DNA of 64,000 nucleotides from NCBI RefSeq assembly GCF_900626075.1, contig NZ_UYZY01000001.1, forward strand, positions 558,001 through 622,000, read 5' to 3'. Every line of letters begins with the position of its first letter. Within the stretch, counting starts at the first letter, position 1. The translations under genes were made by a program, and so were the position numbers. Positions 26,860 to 35,627 of this stretch are shown here, piece after piece. The notes beneath the pieces were generated by a model. That model was not told the origin of the DNA. It was given only the letters and a program-made list of their open reading frames with translations, and ran no database searches. The stretch is from Clostridium transplantifaecale (GTDB lineage: Bacteria > Bacillota > Clostridia > Lachnospirales > Lachnospiraceae).

Positions 26860-27132
26860 TCAGAGAGATTCAAAATCCACCGACTTGATGTGTCCCGTCA
26901 GCTTCAACTGCTCCTTATCATAATATTCAATCGATAAATTTTTCCCCTCCACGGTCAGTTTTGTGGTCTTTCCCTGGAGTTTCAACATCGTGTCCGTAAA
27001 TAAAACAATGCTTCTGTAATTTTCCACTACAGCCGAATGGCTGCCGGTAAAGGACAGAAGCATCTCTCCAAAAAAGACATCTTCCGGCAGATTGAGGGCC
27101 GATACCACCGCTTTTTTTTGTCTGCTGAACAA
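26860..27132 (-). CDS. yqfC: YabP/YqfC-family sporulation protein
   Basis: A 90-residue protein of the YabP/YqfC family, which in Bacillus is expressed in the mother cell during sporulation. It shows LNLPEDVFFGEMLLSFTGSH and the C-terminal KNLSIEYYDKEQLKLTGHI typical of the family. The start is a TTG at 27132 with AAGGCGG 7 bases upstream; no ATG or GTG fits better. Immediately upstream of yqfD, consistent with a joint role. Confidence 0.9.
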   Translation of the reverse strand: MFSRQKKAVVSALNLPEDVFFGEMLLSFTGSHSAVVENYRSIVLFTDTMLKLQGKTTKLTVEGKNLSIEYYDKEQLKLTGHIKSVDFESL

Positions 27133-27186
27133 GAGCGTACCGCCTTTTGAAGTCCTTACTGAGATTATATGAAAAAAAATCCGGTT

Positions 27187-28986
27187 TTATTCTTTTACAA
27201 TTCTCTCCCGCGTCCGGTAAAGGAGAATTTCCGTCATCAGGGGAACGCACACAATCAGAGGCAGCGCATACCTGACACAGGTAACCGGCCCGAGAAGCAG
27301 CGTGCCGAAGTATCCGAAAATCATCGAAAGCGGAACGAGAAACGCTGCCTGCCGCCTGTAAAGCAGCGCGGTTCCCGTAAGAAGCATCAGCCAGAACGGA
27401 AACGCCTGGTTGAGAATCAGGGCCAGAAGTGGAATTTTCTCGTATTCCGGGGTCAGGCTGATATTACGCAGATAGTTTTCATACTGAGGGAAACGGCTGT
27501 TCCTGAATATGTGGAGAATATTATATTCTTCCTCCATAAAAGAGCCGTCAAAAACGATATAGTCGATCCAGTACTGTGTCTCTCCAGGATACCAGTATCC
27601 CCAGTTTCCCATTAAAAAGGAGTCGAGGTAGACGAGAGGCTCTTTTGCACCTATTGCGGCCCACGTCTTTAAAAATGTTCCGGGATCGCTTTTCACGACC
27701 TCTGTCTGGAAACCACTCTTCACCGGATCCGCATTTACCCTGACATAACCCTCCAGGGCGTCCGGCAGGATTAGAGCTTCAATATAAGACTGCTCTTCTT
27801 TTGATAGACTCTCCGGTTTCTCATGCCATACTCTGGCAAGCTGCTGCATCGGGACAGACAGCATCTCCTTCGCATCCCCTTTTTGCACGCCGAGGGACGT
27901 CAGCACGGGGCCGTTCATTGTCATATATACCGCAGTCAGAGCGGCGGCGAAGATAAGCCATCTGGGTACAAAAGAACGTGTCCCGCCGTTTTTTTTCTTA
28001 TACCGGATAAAGAAAATGAGCGCAAAAAAGGAATAAAACAAAAACACATAGATACCCTGGTTTCTGAAAAAACAGGAAAAAAGCGCCGATAGAAAAAAGC
28101 CTGTCATAAGCGCCCGGCTTTTGAAAAAGTGTTCCGGATCGGATATCATATCGATGGAGAAATCAAAAGCAAGCAGGAAAAATGCGCTGAAAAGCACATC
28201 CTTTGTTGTAAGCAGGACAAGTACCTGCATATAAGGATTTGCCGCCAAAAACAGCCAGGAGGCGAGAATCAGCCAGAGAGGCGCGTTTCGTCGTATCATG
28301 CGGTACAGAACGAAAGAAAACACCGCCGCCATCACTGTGATCTGGATCAGGCTGTAAAGAGCCAGGCCGATCTGGTAGCTGTGGAAGAACACTTCCCCAA
28401 TCTTCAGGCTGCCGCAGAGAAACAGCGTATGCAGAACCGGATGATGGCTTGTCAGCGGCTCGCTTCCGAAAACCTGAAGGATCTGAACCGAGGCATCGTA
28501 GGAATACACTCCCGGATAAACTGCCAGGAGCGTTGTCATATAGACGGCAAAGGTGATTAGGAAAATGAGCGCAAGCGGTTTGATTCCCGGTTTCTTCCCA
28601 CTCTCACCCGCCGTTTGGGATACAAAAGGAATCATCCGCAAAAAGAGGCCGGTAAATGCCGAGAACAGCAGCGCAGCTGCCGAAAGCGCCGTTAAGAAGC
28701 CAAAAGCCGCAGGCGCCGGAATCTCATTCAGGGAGTATCGGATACCCAAGATGAACATAAGCCCCATCAGCAGTCCCGATATCAGGCTGAGGATCAGTCT
28801 TCTCTTTTCAAAAGGAAAAAAAGCTTTTAAATAAAGAAAAGCAATCCCTGCTGTAACCGGCACACAAAAGACCGATGCCGGATCCATTAAAAGGGGGAAA
28901 GCCAGTGTGGTTTCACTGGTCAGAAAATATACGGTGGCTATTGCCAGAACCGCAGACCACAATATTCTCCTCTTCATTCCTTTCAT
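27187..28986 (-). CDS. DUF6020-type large membrane protein
   Basis: A 599-residue integral membrane protein with about 12 predicted helices and one large loop (~340-450). The segment VYPGVYSYDASVQILQVFG followed by LTSHHPVLHTLFLCG is characteristic of the DUF6020 family, which looks like a GT-C-type glycosyltransferase in layout; an enzymatic role is inference. The start at 28986 (MKGMKRRILW) has AGGAGG 9 bases upstream; an ATG 11 codons earlier overlaps that site. It lies between rpsU's terminator and yqfC, 54 bases from the latter. Confidence 0.78.
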   Translation of the reverse strand: MKGMKRRILWSAVLAIATVYFLTSETTLAFPLLMDPASVFCVPVTAGIAFLYLKAFFPFEKRRLILSLISGLLMGLMFILGIRYSLNEIPAPAAFGFLTALSAAALLFSAFTGLFLRMIPFVSQTAGESGKKPGIKPLALIFLITFAVYMTTLLAVYPGVYSYDASVQILQVFGSEPLTSHHPVLHTLFLCGSLKIGEVFFHSYQIGLALYSLIQITVMAAVFSFVLYRMIRRNAPLWLILASWLFLAANPYMQVLVLLTTKDVLFSAFFLLAFDFSIDMISDPEHFFKSRALMTGFFLSALFSCFFRNQGIYVFLFYSFFALIFFIRYKKKNGGTRSFVPRWLIFAAALTAVYMTMNGPVLTSLGVQKGDAKEMLSVPMQQLARVWHEKPESLSKEEQSYIEALILPDALEGYVRVNADPVKSGFQTEVVKSDPGTFLKTWAAIGAKEPLVYLDSFLMGNWGYWYPGETQYWIDYIVFDGSFMEEEYNILHIFRNSRFPQYENYLRNISLTPEYEKIPLLALILNQAFPFWLMLLTGTALLYRRQAAFLVPLSMIFGYFGTLLLGPVTCVRYALPLIVCVPLMTEILLYRTRERIVKE

Positions 28987-29023
28987 CTCCCACAACCTCC
29001 TGTTAATTCTGCCAATCAATCAA

Positions 29024-29056
29024 CAAAAATCCCTGGCTTAAATAAACCAGGGATTT
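29024..29056 (-). terminator. Terminator after rpsU
   Basis: AAATCCCTGG (29027-29036), loop of 10, CCAGGGATTT (29047-29056). On the minus strand the stem is followed by TTTTTG-type sequence. It separates rpsU from the large membrane protein gene. Confidence 0.8.
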
Positions 29057-29150
29057 CATCTCGCTCTTGACAGTGAAAAACATGTTTAACACGCCCCTCA
29101 CCCATTAACCGCGGTGAAAAGTATGCTTGACATATCTTTTCATCGTATAA

Positions 29151-29327
29151 TTAATTATATTTGCGTTTTCTAGCAGCTTCAGATTTCTTTTTACGACGAA
29201 CGCTTGGTTTTTCGTAATGCTCTCTTTTGCGAATCTCCTGCTGAATGCCAGCCTTTGCACAGTTTCTTTTGAATCTGCGTAAAGCGCTGTCTAAGCTTTC
29301 GTTATCTTTAACGATTACATTTGACAT
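29151..29327 (-). CDS. rpsU: 30S ribosomal protein S21
   Basis: A 58-residue, very basic protein that joins the small subunit late near the anti-Shine-Dalgarno region. Translation begins [20 protein letters not shown], continues [20 protein letters not shown] and ends [15 protein letters not shown], a full S21. The start at 29327 follows AGGTGTGAGCT, with GGAGG further upstream. Its own terminator lies at 29027-29056. Confidence 0.97.
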   Translation of the reverse strand: MSNVIVKDNESLDSALRRFKRNCAKAGIQQEIRKREHYEKPSVRRKKKSEAARKRKYN

Positions 29328-29484
29328 AGCTCACACCTAACCTCCCTCCAGTTGTGTAATAAGTGCATATTAATACAACTGTTTGGGTATTTTTTTAGCA
29401 CTAGTAAAATTATATCATAAAAATTCCATACGTCAACAGGATTTTTATGTTTTCTCAAATTTTCTTTGATTTGATGGCAGAACC

Positions 29485-32124
29485 TTATTTAATCTGCTCT
29501 TTTGCGACCTCTGCCGCCCTTTTCAGCGCGTCCGGCACACCGGCAGGGTTTTTACCTCCGGCCTGGGCCATATTCGGCCTTCCTCCGCCGCCGCCGCCGA
29601 CAAGACCTGCGATAGCCTTAATCAGGTTACCCGCATGGGCGCCCTTCTTCTGAGCCCCATCCGTAACGGATGCCATCAGGTTTACCTTACCGTCCTGAAC
29701 GGATGCAATCACAACAACGCCCTCGCCCAGTTTCTCCTTGAGCTGGTCACCCAGGTTTCTGAGTCCGTTCATGTCGACATCCTTCACCTGGACTGCCAGA
29801 AGCTTCACGCCGTTTATCTCCTGTACCTGATCCATAACGTCACCGAGTGAATCGTTGGCCAGTTTGCTCTTTAACTTCTCATTCTCGGAATGAAGAGATT
29901 TGAGCTCGTCGAGCATGGCTTCCAGTTTGGTTCTTAAATCGGCCGGTGTGGACTTAACCACTCTGGCTGCTTCGTGGAGTTCTTTCTCCATCTCTTTGTA
30001 ATAATTCATAAGCCCGGTGGAGGTCAGGGCTTCGATTCTTCTGACGCCGGCTGCAATACCTGCCTCGGATATAATCTTGAATGCGGAGATGGTGCCTGTG
30101 TTGCCCACGTGGGTACCGCCGCAAAGCTCTGTGGAGAAATCACCCATCCTGACAACGCGGACGCTGTCGCCGTACTTCTCGCCGAACAGAGCCATAGCGC
30201 CTGTCTTCTTTGCCTCGTCCAGACTCATGATCATCGTTTCCACAGGAAGGGAAGCGGCGATCTCATCATTGACTATCTTCTCCACTGCTGCAATCTCCTC
30301 ACTCGTCATAGCGGAGAAATGAGTGAAGTCAAAACGCAGCCTGTCCCTTGTAACCAGGGAACCTGCCTGCTCTACATGAGTGCCCAGCACGGTGCGCAGG
30401 GCCTTGTGAAGCAGATGGGTTGCGGAATGGTTTCTTTCCGTCAGTTCGCGGTTCTCTTTATCAACGGTCAGGGTCACGGTGTCGCCCGTACGGAACATGC
30501 CTTTTGTGACAACGCCGACATGGCCGATCTTGCCGCCCTGAAGCTTAATTGTGTCTTTTACCGTAAATTCGGCATCCGGAGTCGTGATGACGCCGATATC
30601 GGCCTGCTGGCCGCCCATCGTAGCATAAAACGGTGTCTTTTTAACAATCAGAGTGCCCACTTCTCCGTCTGTCAGCGCTTCCACAATCTCCGTCTCCGTC
30701 GTCAGAACCGTGATTACAGATTCGTCCGTCAGCTTGCCGTATCCGTCAAATTCGGAAGTGATGGACGGATCGATAGACTGGTATACGGTGACATCGGCTC
30801 CCATATAGTTGGTCGTCTTTCTGGCGGCTCTTGCTTTCTCTTTCTGCTCTTTCATCGCAGCGGCAAAACCGTCCTCGTCTAAGGAAAGATCTTTCTCCTC
30901 CAGAATCTCCCTTGTCAGATCGATCGGGAATCCATAGGTGTCGTAGAGCTTAAATGCATTCTCTCCGGAAAGCACTGTCTCATGGTTCTTCGCCATCTCA
31001 TTCTCCATATCAACGAGAATAGCAAGTCCCTGATCAATAGTCTTATTGAATTTATCTTCTTCCTCTGAAAGCACTTTGAAAATCATAGCGCTCTTCTCTT
31101 CCAGCTCGGGGTAGCCGTCTTTAGAGAGGGCGATCACCGTCTTTGCCAGTTCGGCCATGAACTTTCCTTCAATGCCGAGTTTTTTTCCATGGCGGGCCGC
31201 ACGTCTTAAAAGTCTTCTGAGCACATAGCCCCTTCCCTCGTTGGAAGGCATAATGCCGTCGGAGATCATGAATGTACATGATTTGATATGGTCGGCCACG
31301 ATACGCAGGGAAACATCGGTTTCGTGATCCTTCTGATATTCCGTGTGGGCCATCTCGCATACGCGGTCTAAAAGAGCCTTGTTCGTATCTACGGTAAAGA
31401 GGGAATCCACCTCCTGCACGACAACGGCAAGGCGCTCAAGTCCCATGCCCGTATCAATGTTCTTGTGCTCCAGCTCCGTATAATTGCCGTGTCCGTCGTT
31501 ATTAAACTGGGTGAATACGTTGTTCCATACTTCCATATAGCGGTCGCATTCGCAGCCTACGGTACAGTCGGGGCTTCCGCAGCCGTATTTCTCACCGCGG
31601 TCGTAATAAATCTCGGAACATGGACCGCACGGGCCTGCGCCGTGCTCCCAGAAGTTGTCTTCTTTGCCGAAACGGAAAATTCTCTCTTTCGGAATTCCCA
31701 TCTCCTTGTTCCAGATATCAAATGCCTCATCGTCATCTAAGTAAACGGACGGATAGAGACGGTCGGGGTCAAGCCCCACAACCTCGGTTAAAAACTCCCA
31801 TGACCAGTGGATTGCTTCTGTCTTAAAGTAATCACCGAATGAGAAGTTTCCGAGCATCTCAAAAAAAGTGCCGTGGCGGGCCGTCTTACCGATGTTCTCG
31901 ATATCTCCTGTCCTGATGCACTTCTGGCAGGTCGTCACCCTCTTTCTCGGCGGGATCTCCTGTCCTGTGAAATATGGTTTTAACGGCGCCATGCCGGAAT
32001 TGATAAGCAGCAGACTGTTATCATTGTGTGGAACCAGAGAAAAACTCTTCATTGCCAGATGTCCTTTGCTCTCAAAGAACTCCAGAAACATCTTTCTAAG
32101 TTCGTTTACACCGTACTTTTCCAC
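29485..32124 (-). CDS. alaS: Alanyl-tRNA synthetase
   Basis: Charges tRNA-Ala and edits mischarged Ser/Gly. Class II catalytic core at the N-terminus (GHLAMKSFSLVPHNDNSLLL, INSGMAPLKPYF). Editing domain with zinc-site motifs HSATHLLHKAL (~563) and CGGTHVGNTG (~666), and a C-terminal C-Ala region ending in GGGGGGRPNMAQAGGK, the typical Gly-rich tail. 879 residues, standard. The start is a GTG at 32124 with AGGAGG 7 bases upstream. The leader is short (about 50 bases) and I see no T-box. Confidence 0.98.
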   Translation of the reverse strand: MEKYGVNELRKMFLEFFESKGHLAMKSFSLVPHNDNSLLLINSGMAPLKPYFTGQEIPPRKRVTTCQKCIRTGDIENIGKTARHGTFFEMLGNFSFGDYFKTEAIHWSWEFLTEVVGLDPDRLYPSVYLDDDEAFDIWNKEMGIPKERIFRFGKEDNFWEHGAGPCGPCSEIYYDRGEKYGCGSPDCTVGCECDRYMEVWNNVFTQFNNDGHGNYTELEHKNIDTGMGLERLAVVVQEVDSLFTVDTNKALLDRVCEMAHTEYQKDHETDVSLRIVADHIKSCTFMISDGIMPSNEGRGYVLRRLLRRAARHGKKLGIEGKFMAELAKTVIALSKDGYPELEEKSAMIFKVLSEEEDKFNKTIDQGLAILVDMENEMAKNHETVLSGENAFKLYDTYGFPIDLTREILEEKDLSLDEDGFAAAMKEQKEKARAARKTTNYMGADVTVYQSIDPSITSEFDGYGKLTDESVITVLTTETEIVEALTDGEVGTLIVKKTPFYATMGGQQADIGVITTPDAEFTVKDTIKLQGGKIGHVGVVTKGMFRTGDTVTLTVDKENRELTERNHSATHLLHKALRTVLGTHVEQAGSLVTRDRLRFDFTHFSAMTSEEIAAVEKIVNDEIAASLPVETMIMSLDEAKKTGAMALFGEKYGDSVRVVRMGDFSTELCGGTHVGNTGTISAFKIISEAGIAAGVRRIEALTSTGLMNYYKEMEKELHEAARVVKSTPADLRTKLEAMLDELKSLHSENEKLKSKLANDSLGDVMDQVQEINGVKLLAVQVKDVDMNGLRNLGDQLKEKLGEGVVVIASVQDGKVNLMASVTDGAQKKGAHAGNLIKAIAGLVGGGGGGRPNMAQAGGKNPAGVPDALKRAAEVAKEQIK

Positions 32125-32181
32125 GTTGCTTCCTCCTGTAAGTTTCTGTCTTTTCTATTTATATAATTCTTCATTCTTTAT

Positions 32182-32210
32182 ATCCTATCATAGGAAAATC
32201 TATTTATCAA
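32182..32210 (-). promoter_or_regulatory. alaS promoter
   Basis: Minus strand TTGATA (32205-32210), 17-base spacer, TAGGAT (32182-32187). Transcription would start about 50 bases before the GTG of alaS. Confidence 0.6.
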
Positions 32211-32251
32211 GAGGAAATTGAACGTGTTGCCGGGGAAGAAAAAGACAGATT

Positions 32252-32367
32252 GTAACAGTGCAGACAGCACGAACTGTTACGACAGGTTACTGTTCCCTCG
32301 GGATGTATTCCGCGTGTTACTGTTCACTGCGCAGCACGCTATTTTCAAGCGGAATATGAACAATAAC
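32252..32367. repeat. Dispersed palindromic repeat, copy 2 (compound)
   Basis: GTAACAGT (32252-32259) with GAACTGTTAC (32271-32280) forms a hairpin. Then GTTACTGTTC occurs twice (32286-32295, 32316-32325), and GAACAATAAC (32358-32367) closes a second stem, helped by TATTCCGC / GCGGAATA inside. It shares its 10-mers with copies at 19.2 and 62.2 kb. It lies between the LprI-like gene's terminator and the alaS promoter, with no coding evident. Confidence 0.65.
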
Positions 32368-32370
32368 AAA

Positions 32371-32393
32371 GGAAGGACTCTGTCAGTCCTTCC
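32371..32393 (-). terminator. Terminator overlapping the end of the LprI-like gene
   Basis: GGAAGGACT (32371-32379), five-base loop, AGTCCTTCC (32385-32393). The stop codon at 32383-32385 lies inside the hairpin. On the minus strand TTTGTTATTGTT follows. Confidence 0.75.
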
Positions 32394-33297
32394 CCTCTGT
32401 AATATATGTTCCGTATTGTTCTAATAATTCATAGGCCCTGGTCCTGGTGGAGTCCGACAGGGACGCCGTGTATTCCAGGCTTTCCATCGTGCCTCCGCCA
32501 AATTTGGAAGCTGCTTTCTTAGCTGCCAGATCACGGTTTCGAATCCAGGCCCTCTCCTCGGTCTTCAGGTCCTGCGCTTCCTCCTCGGTCATCCCTTCCA
32601 GAATTGCCTGGTAAATATGGTTCAGTTCCGTATCCCAGAGATAGTATTCGTAGTCGGCGACCTTCTTCAGGGAATCCGTATTAGAGCTGGCTTCCGATCC
32701 CTGCATATTCTGGATCAGGCCGTCTATCTCGTTCAGCTTCTTCCTGTAACCGTCGAGGGTTGTAACATACTCCGTTACCGCCGTATCCGATTCACTGACG
32801 CCGGTCAGGGGAGATATCACGACGCTGCTTTTGGCGGCAGGCGCATTCTCCGCAGCCGGAGCCGCGGCGGGCGCATCCGAATCTGCGGAAACAGCGGCCG
32901 CTTCCTCTTTTACGGAATCCGTTCCTTCCGAATCCGAATAAGTGGAAACCGAGCCGCTTCCCGCCGTGGCTTCCGCCATCCGGCCGGCCGCTTTCTGTTC
33001 TCCCGTTTCGGAACCGGCTTCCGCAGGAGCAGGCTCCGCTGCCGTCTCCTGGACAAGGGCATCTCCCGCAGCAGCCCCGGCTTCCTGTCCTCCGCTTTCC
33101 GGCAGGGAAGTCATCCCTGCAGCCGCCATGGCCATACTCTCCATGTCAAGCTCTTCGGAGGGGGGAAGCTGGCTCTGAAAATTGGGCGCAGCACCATCAG
33201 ACGTCTTATCGTGTATAAAACGCCTGGTTCCTACAGTCACGCCTGCACCCATTATCAGAATTAAAATAATTGCAATTATTACTCCTCTATTTTTCAA
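32383..33297 (-). CDS. Membrane-anchored LprI-family (DUF1311-like) protein
   Basis: 304 residues. N-terminal transmembrane anchor (GVIIAIILILIMGAGVTVG, 5-23), then a long low-complexity Ala/Glu/Gly/Ser-rich region (~35-165), then a C-terminal helical domain. The latter has YEYYLWDTELNHIYQAILEG, LKTEERAWIRNRD and the Cys-less ending TRTRAYELLEQYG, the pattern of the LprI/DUF1311 N-terminal domain family. Some members inhibit lysozyme; that function is not shown here. The usual disulfide cysteines are absent. It carries its own terminator over the stop codon and no neighbour suggests a pathway. Confidence 0.78.
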   Translation of the reverse strand: MKNRGVIIAIILILIMGAGVTVGTRRFIHDKTSDGAAPNFQSQLPPSEELDMESMAMAAAGMTSLPESGGQEAGAAAGDALVQETAAEPAPAEAGSETGEQKAAGRMAEATAGSGSVSTYSDSEGTDSVKEEAAAVSADSDAPAAAPAAENAPAAKSSVVISPLTGVSESDTAVTEYVTTLDGYRKKLNEIDGLIQNMQGSEASSNTDSLKKVADYEYYLWDTELNHIYQAILEGMTEEEAQDLKTEERAWIRNRDLAAKKAASKFGGGTMESLEYTASLSDSTRTRAYELLEQYGTYITEGKD

Positions 33298-33446
33298 TAT
33301 CGATCCATCCTCGCATTGTTTGAATTAAAGATATCATATTTATGCGGGAAAGGAAATAGGTACCAAAAATAAGTAATATTTTGTAAGATTTATTTAATAT
33401 TTGACCGGTTTCAAACGTTCCCATAAACGGGAAAAAGTGAATCTGC

Positions 33447-33920
33447 TCAGGCTCCGGGATCGGTCAGAAGGTTGTCCCCGTCGGCGGCGGAAGTTGCAAG
33501 GAAATCACACCGCTCATTTTCAGGATGTCCGTTGTGGCCCTTCACCCAGATAAAGGTTACCTGATGGGGCTCCCTTGCTTTCAAAAGGCGCTGCCACAAG
33601 TCCACATTCTTGACAGGCTCATTCTTTCCGCGCTTCCATCCCTTTTTCAGCCAGCTGTCTATCCAGTGCTGGTTAAAAGCATCCACCAGATATTTGGAAT
33701 CGGAATAAAGGCTCACCTCACAGGGACGGTTCAGCGCCTCCAGGCCGGCGATGGCGGCCATCAGCTCCATCCTGTTATTTGTGGTGCGTTTATATCCGGC
33801 GGATATCTCCTTTACATGCAGTTGTCCGGCTGCGTCCCGGTAATGAAGGACGCTGCCGAAACCGCCCGGTCCGTCAGGATTGCCCCTGGCAGAACCGTCT
33901 GTATATACTTCTACTTTCAA
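33447..33920 (-). CDS. rnhA: Ribonuclease HI
   Basis: Cuts the RNA strand of RNA-DNA hybrids. Type 1 RNase H with all catalytic positions visible: D in [18 protein letters not shown] (~8), E in NNRMELMAA (~52), D in [11 protein letters not shown] (~75), and the His and Asp loop [15 protein letters not shown] (~125-139). 157 residues, no extra hybrid-binding domain. It follows the beta-CASP nuclease gene after 44 bases, so both RNA-processing enzymes may be on one transcript. Confidence 0.95.
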   Translation of the reverse strand: MKVEVYTDGSARGNPDGPGGFGSVLHYRDAAGQLHVKEISAGYKRTTNNRMELMAAIAGLEALNRPCEVSLYSDSKYLVDAFNQHWIDSWLKKGWKRGKNEPVKNVDLWQRLLKAREPHQVTFIWVKGHNGHPENERCDFLATSAADGDNLLTDPGA

Positions 33921-33964
33921 ATTCAGGTCTCCTTTGCAGGTTTATTCTCAGTCTTATTGTATCA

Positions 33965-35566
33965 CTATCTGTCCCATTTGTCGCAGAGCGAATTAATCTG
34001 ATCCGCAAAACGGGCCAGATCCTTGTTAGCGCCGCCCTCATTGTGCATGATGACCTTACGGAGCCTGTCGCCCGCAGCCAGAAGTCTTGCAAATACGCCG
34101 GACGCTTTCTTAGCCGGTTCCGTATCGCGCTTAATCGGAATACCCTCGGTAACGGTGATAAAGCAGCCCTCTTTCAAATCATAGGAGCTTCCGCTGAACG
34201 GCGCATCCGCCTCCATTCCGAACTTCTCCTTCACAAGGGAGGCAAAGGTATCACAGACCTCGTCGTCTCCGTGTACAACAAATACATGCTTGGGGCGTTC
34301 CATGAAATTGCCGACCCATTCGAGAAGTCCGGTCTGATCCGCATGGCCGCTGATGCCCTCGATCTTCTCGATCTTGGCCCTGACTTCAATAGACTCGCCG
34401 AAGAGTTTAACCTCTTCCCTGCCCTCCACGATACTGCGTCCCAAAGTTCCCACAGCCTGGTATCCGGCAAATAGAATCGTACACTCCGGTCTCCACAGAT
34501 TGTGTTTCAAATGGTGTCTGACACGGCCGGCGTCACACATGCCCGCCGCAGAAATAATAACCTTCGGTTCTTCGTCAAAGTTGATGGCAATGGAATCGTC
34601 ACTTGTGATCGACAGGTGCAGCCCCGGAAATGAAATCGGGTTGATGCCTTTTTTAATCAGGACTTTCGTCTCATCGTTGTAACAGTCCATCATGTTTTCT
34701 TTAAACACGGCCGTGGCTTCCACCGCCATCGGGCTGTCGAGATAAACCGGGAAATTGTCGTGCCCCTTGACCAGATGGTTTTCCTTGATTACTCTGATAT
34801 AGTTGAGAACCTCCTGGGTACGGCCGACCGCAAAGGCCGGGATTACCACATTACCGCCGCGGTCCAGCGTCTCCTCGATCACCTTGGCAAACTCTTCCAC
34901 GTGATCGCCGACATGCTTGTGGAACCTGTCGCCGTAAGTGCTCTCCATAACGACATAATCTGCCTGGTGAATATACTGGGGACTTCGGATCAGAGGTTTA
35001 TTCTTATTGCCGATATCACCGGAGAAGACAATTTTCTTTGAGCAGTCTTCCTCGGTCATCCAGATCTCAATGGAAGCCGAACCCAGGAGATGGCCGACAT
35101 CTGTAAAGCGGATCTCAAAGCCGTCCTTCAGTTTGATTATCTGATCGTAATTGCAGGGGATAAAGTGTTCCAGCACCCCATTGGCATCGTTCATCGTGTA
35201 GAGAGGCGGAACCTCCGACTTGCCTGCACGTTTTGCCTTCCTGTTCTTCCACTCCGCCTCTGTCTCCTGGATGTGTGCACAGTCTCTGAGCATGATCTCA
35301 CAGAGATCGCAGGTGGCCCGTGTCCCCATCACCTGGCCCCTGAATCCCCGCGCATAGATAAACGGCAGCATCCCCACATGGTCGATATGGGAGTGGGTTA
35401 CCAGCACATAGTCCACATCAGCATAGCTGATGGGAAGTTCCGCATTCTCAAACTTGTTAATCCCCTGCTCCATTCCGCAGTCTACCAGGACATTCAAATC
35501 ACATGCCTGCAGTAAATGGCAGCTTCCTGTTACTTCATGATCCGCACCGATAAAAGTTAATTTCAT
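33965..35566 (-). CDS. MBL-fold beta-CASP RNA-processing metallo-hydrolase
   Basis: A 533-residue metallo-beta-lactamase-fold protein with a beta-CASP domain and an RNA-specificity (RMMBL) domain, the family of CPSF-73-like and archaeal-type ribonucleases. The zinc-binding motif HSHIDHVG is at ~58-65; further ligands are in VGHLLGSASIEIW and FSGDIG. The late motifs GISGHADQTGLLEW and VFVVHGDDEV match the RMMBL region. It is distinct from RNase J. The target RNA is unknown. ATG at 35566 with AGGAGA upstream. Confidence 0.92.
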   Translation of the reverse strand: MKLTFIGADHEVTGSCHLLQACDLNVLVDCGMEQGINKFENAELPISYADVDYVLVTHSHIDHVGMLPFIYARGFRGQVMGTRATCDLCEIMLRDCAHIQETEAEWKNRKAKRAGKSEVPPLYTMNDANGVLEHFIPCNYDQIIKLKDGFEIRFTDVGHLLGSASIEIWMTEEDCSKKIVFSGDIGNKNKPLIRSPQYIHQADYVVMESTYGDRFHKHVGDHVEEFAKVIEETLDRGGNVVIPAFAVGRTQEVLNYIRVIKENHLVKGHDNFPVYLDSPMAVEATAVFKENMMDCYNDETKVLIKKGINPISFPGLHLSITSDDSIAINFDEEPKVIISAAGMCDAGRVRHHLKHNLWRPECTILFAGYQAVGTLGRSIVEGREEVKLFGESIEVRAKIEKIEGISGHADQTGLLEWVGNFMERPKHVFVVHGDDEVCDTFASLVKEKFGMEADAPFSGSSYDLKEGCFITVTEGIPIKRDTEPAKKASGVFARLLAAGDRLRKVIMHNEGGANKDLARFADQINSLCDKWDR

Positions 35567-35627
35567 GTAACCATCTCCTGTATTGTATTTGTTTTTGCCA
35601 AAACTGATGGTTTAAGTATACCCGATA

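Noticed and set aside
29974..30882. A 302-codon plus-strand frame opposite alaS
   Set aside because: Antisense to a full-length essential gene, with no start context.
32125..32181. Possible T-box or other leader control of alaS
   Set aside because: The leader after the predicted start is only about 50 bases, too short for a T-box, and no AGGGTGG-type box is visible.
33420..33446. Hairpin TTCCC / GGGAA after rnhA
   Set aside because: Short stem with no following U-run on the minus strand; too weak to report as a terminator.
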